Assembly (NCBI GenBank): GCA_031289895.1
Contig: JAITOP010000152.1
Location: 1 to 5,417, forward strand
From: Prevotellaceae bacterium
GTDB lineage: Bacteria; Bacteroidota; Bacteroidia; Bacteroidales; UBA932
Direction: 5' to 3'
DNA length: 5,417 bases
Position 1 is the first letter of the stretch; each line of letters begins with the position of its first letter. Under the pieces are notes generated by a model. That model did not search any database. It saw only the letters and a list, made by a program, of their open reading frames with translations, and was not told the origin of the DNA. Shown in pieces: positions 4,925-5,417 of this stretch. The translations under genes were made by a program, and so were the position numbers.

Positions 4925-5284
4925 ATGAATTACGATTTTATTCAGTCATATTGTCTTGCCAAAAAAGGCGTAGAAGAAGATTATAAAGCAGAGTGGGACG
5001 CAATTCGCTACACAATTCGTGGAAAAATGTTTGCAATGATTGGCAACGACGGCGAAGGCAAACCAATAATTTCGGTAAAATTAGAACCCGATTATGGCGA
5101 AGAATTGCGCAACCGCTACAAAGATATTACGCCCGAATATTATATGTATAAAACGCATTGGAGTTCAATGCTTTTGGGCGGAAACGTACCCGAAGATGTG
5201 CTAAAAAATATGCTCGACCAATCGTATTTATTAGTGTTTAATTCACTAAGCAAAAAACTTCAAAAAGAGATTAATGGCGATTGA
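4925..5284 (+). CDS. MmcQ/YjbR family protein (DUF419, CyaY-like fold)
   Basis: This 119-residue protein has the full family pattern: an early YCLAKKGVEEDYKAEWDAIR (9-28), the strand GKMFAMIG (33-40), ISVKLEPDYGEELRNRYKDI (49-68), the conserved ITPEYYMYKTHWSSM (68-82) and VPEDVLKNMLDQSYLLV (88-104). YjbR-type proteins have a double-wing, frataxin-like fold and are often called DNA-binding, but their biochemical role is not settled. The family name comes from mmcQ of the Streptomyces mitomycin cluster. The start lies 3 bp after the VOC stop, so the two are almost certainly one transcript. The length is normal and no odd features are seen. The family call is firm. Confidence 0.92.
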   Translation: MNYDFIQSYCLAKKGVEEDYKAEWDAIRYTIRGKMFAMIGNDGEGKPIISVKLEPDYGEELRNRYKDITPEYYMYKTHWSSMLLGGNVPEDVLKNMLDQSYLLVFNSLSKKLQKEINGD

Positions 5285-5302
5285 ATATTTATTATTGAAT
5301 TC

Positions 5303-5316
5303 AACTTTCGCAAGTT
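5303..5316 (+). other. Weak hairpin after the mmcQ/yjbR gene
   Basis: AACTT (5303-5307) pairs with AAGTT (5312-5316) around TCGC, 19 nt after the stop at 5284. The stem is only 5 bp and no T run follows directly, so it is not a convincing terminator. The remaining sequence to 5417 is AT-rich and holds no gene that I can support. Confidence 0.2.
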
Positions 5317-5417
5317 CGTTACATCATTGATTTTTAAATACTTTTATGATTTATGCTTTTTGCAATATGCTGCTTACAAACATTTTATTTATTAACCTCA
5401 TTTACACCTAATTTTTC

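Noticed and set aside
5350..5410. Short reading frame MLLTNILFINL... near the right edge
   Set aside because: It has only about 14 codons, no promoter box matching TAnnTTTG and no recognisable motif.

Overview
This is a 5.4 kb stretch of low-GC DNA from what looks like a member of the Bacteroidota. The grounds are the TAnnTTTG-type -7 promoter boxes, the absence of strong Shine-Dalgarno sequences before most starts, the AT-rich codon use, and a gene set (lipoprotein glutaminyl cyclase, PssA, PurS, M19 dipeptidase, AraC/DUF6597 regulator, VOC and MmcQ/YjbR proteins) typical of that phylum. I cannot name a genus from the sequence alone.

Layout. Positions 1-1052 (minus strand) hold a nearly complete lipoprotein glutaminyl-peptide cyclotransferase, with its last few codons beyond the left edge. 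It is divergent from pssA (phosphatidylserine synthase, 1086 or 1098 to 1835) across a gap of only 33 bp, in which -7 boxes for both directions lie back to back. pssA overlaps purS (1832-2086) by 4 bp. The end of purS runs into a 21-bp tandem repeat with a facing inverted copy (2075-2154). Next come an M19 dipeptidase (2176-3150) and, 5 bp later, an AraC-family regulator with a DUF6597-type N-terminus (3156-3911), which look co-transcribed.

The 563 bp gap at 3912-4474 is the most unusual part. It contains (i) a fold-back element at about 3959-4119, with two copies of a 17-nt hairpin, a 12-bp long-range stem, a nested stem and a final T8 run; (ii) a 35-bp tandem pair followed by a 48-bp tandem array that is largely its inverted complement (4131-4317); (iii) a small hairpin with a T run (4345-4367); and (iv) a 29-bp near-perfect palindrome touching a -7 box (4417-4451), which looks like an operator for the next operon.

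That operon carries a VOC (glyoxalase/bleomycin-resistance fold) protein (4475-4921) and, 3 bp later, an MmcQ/YjbR protein (4925-5284). The final 133 bp hold no gene that I can support.

The coding genes are mostly recognisable housekeeping or accessory families. I see no new protein system. The candidates for something undescribed are non-coding: the fold-back element and the operator palindrome.
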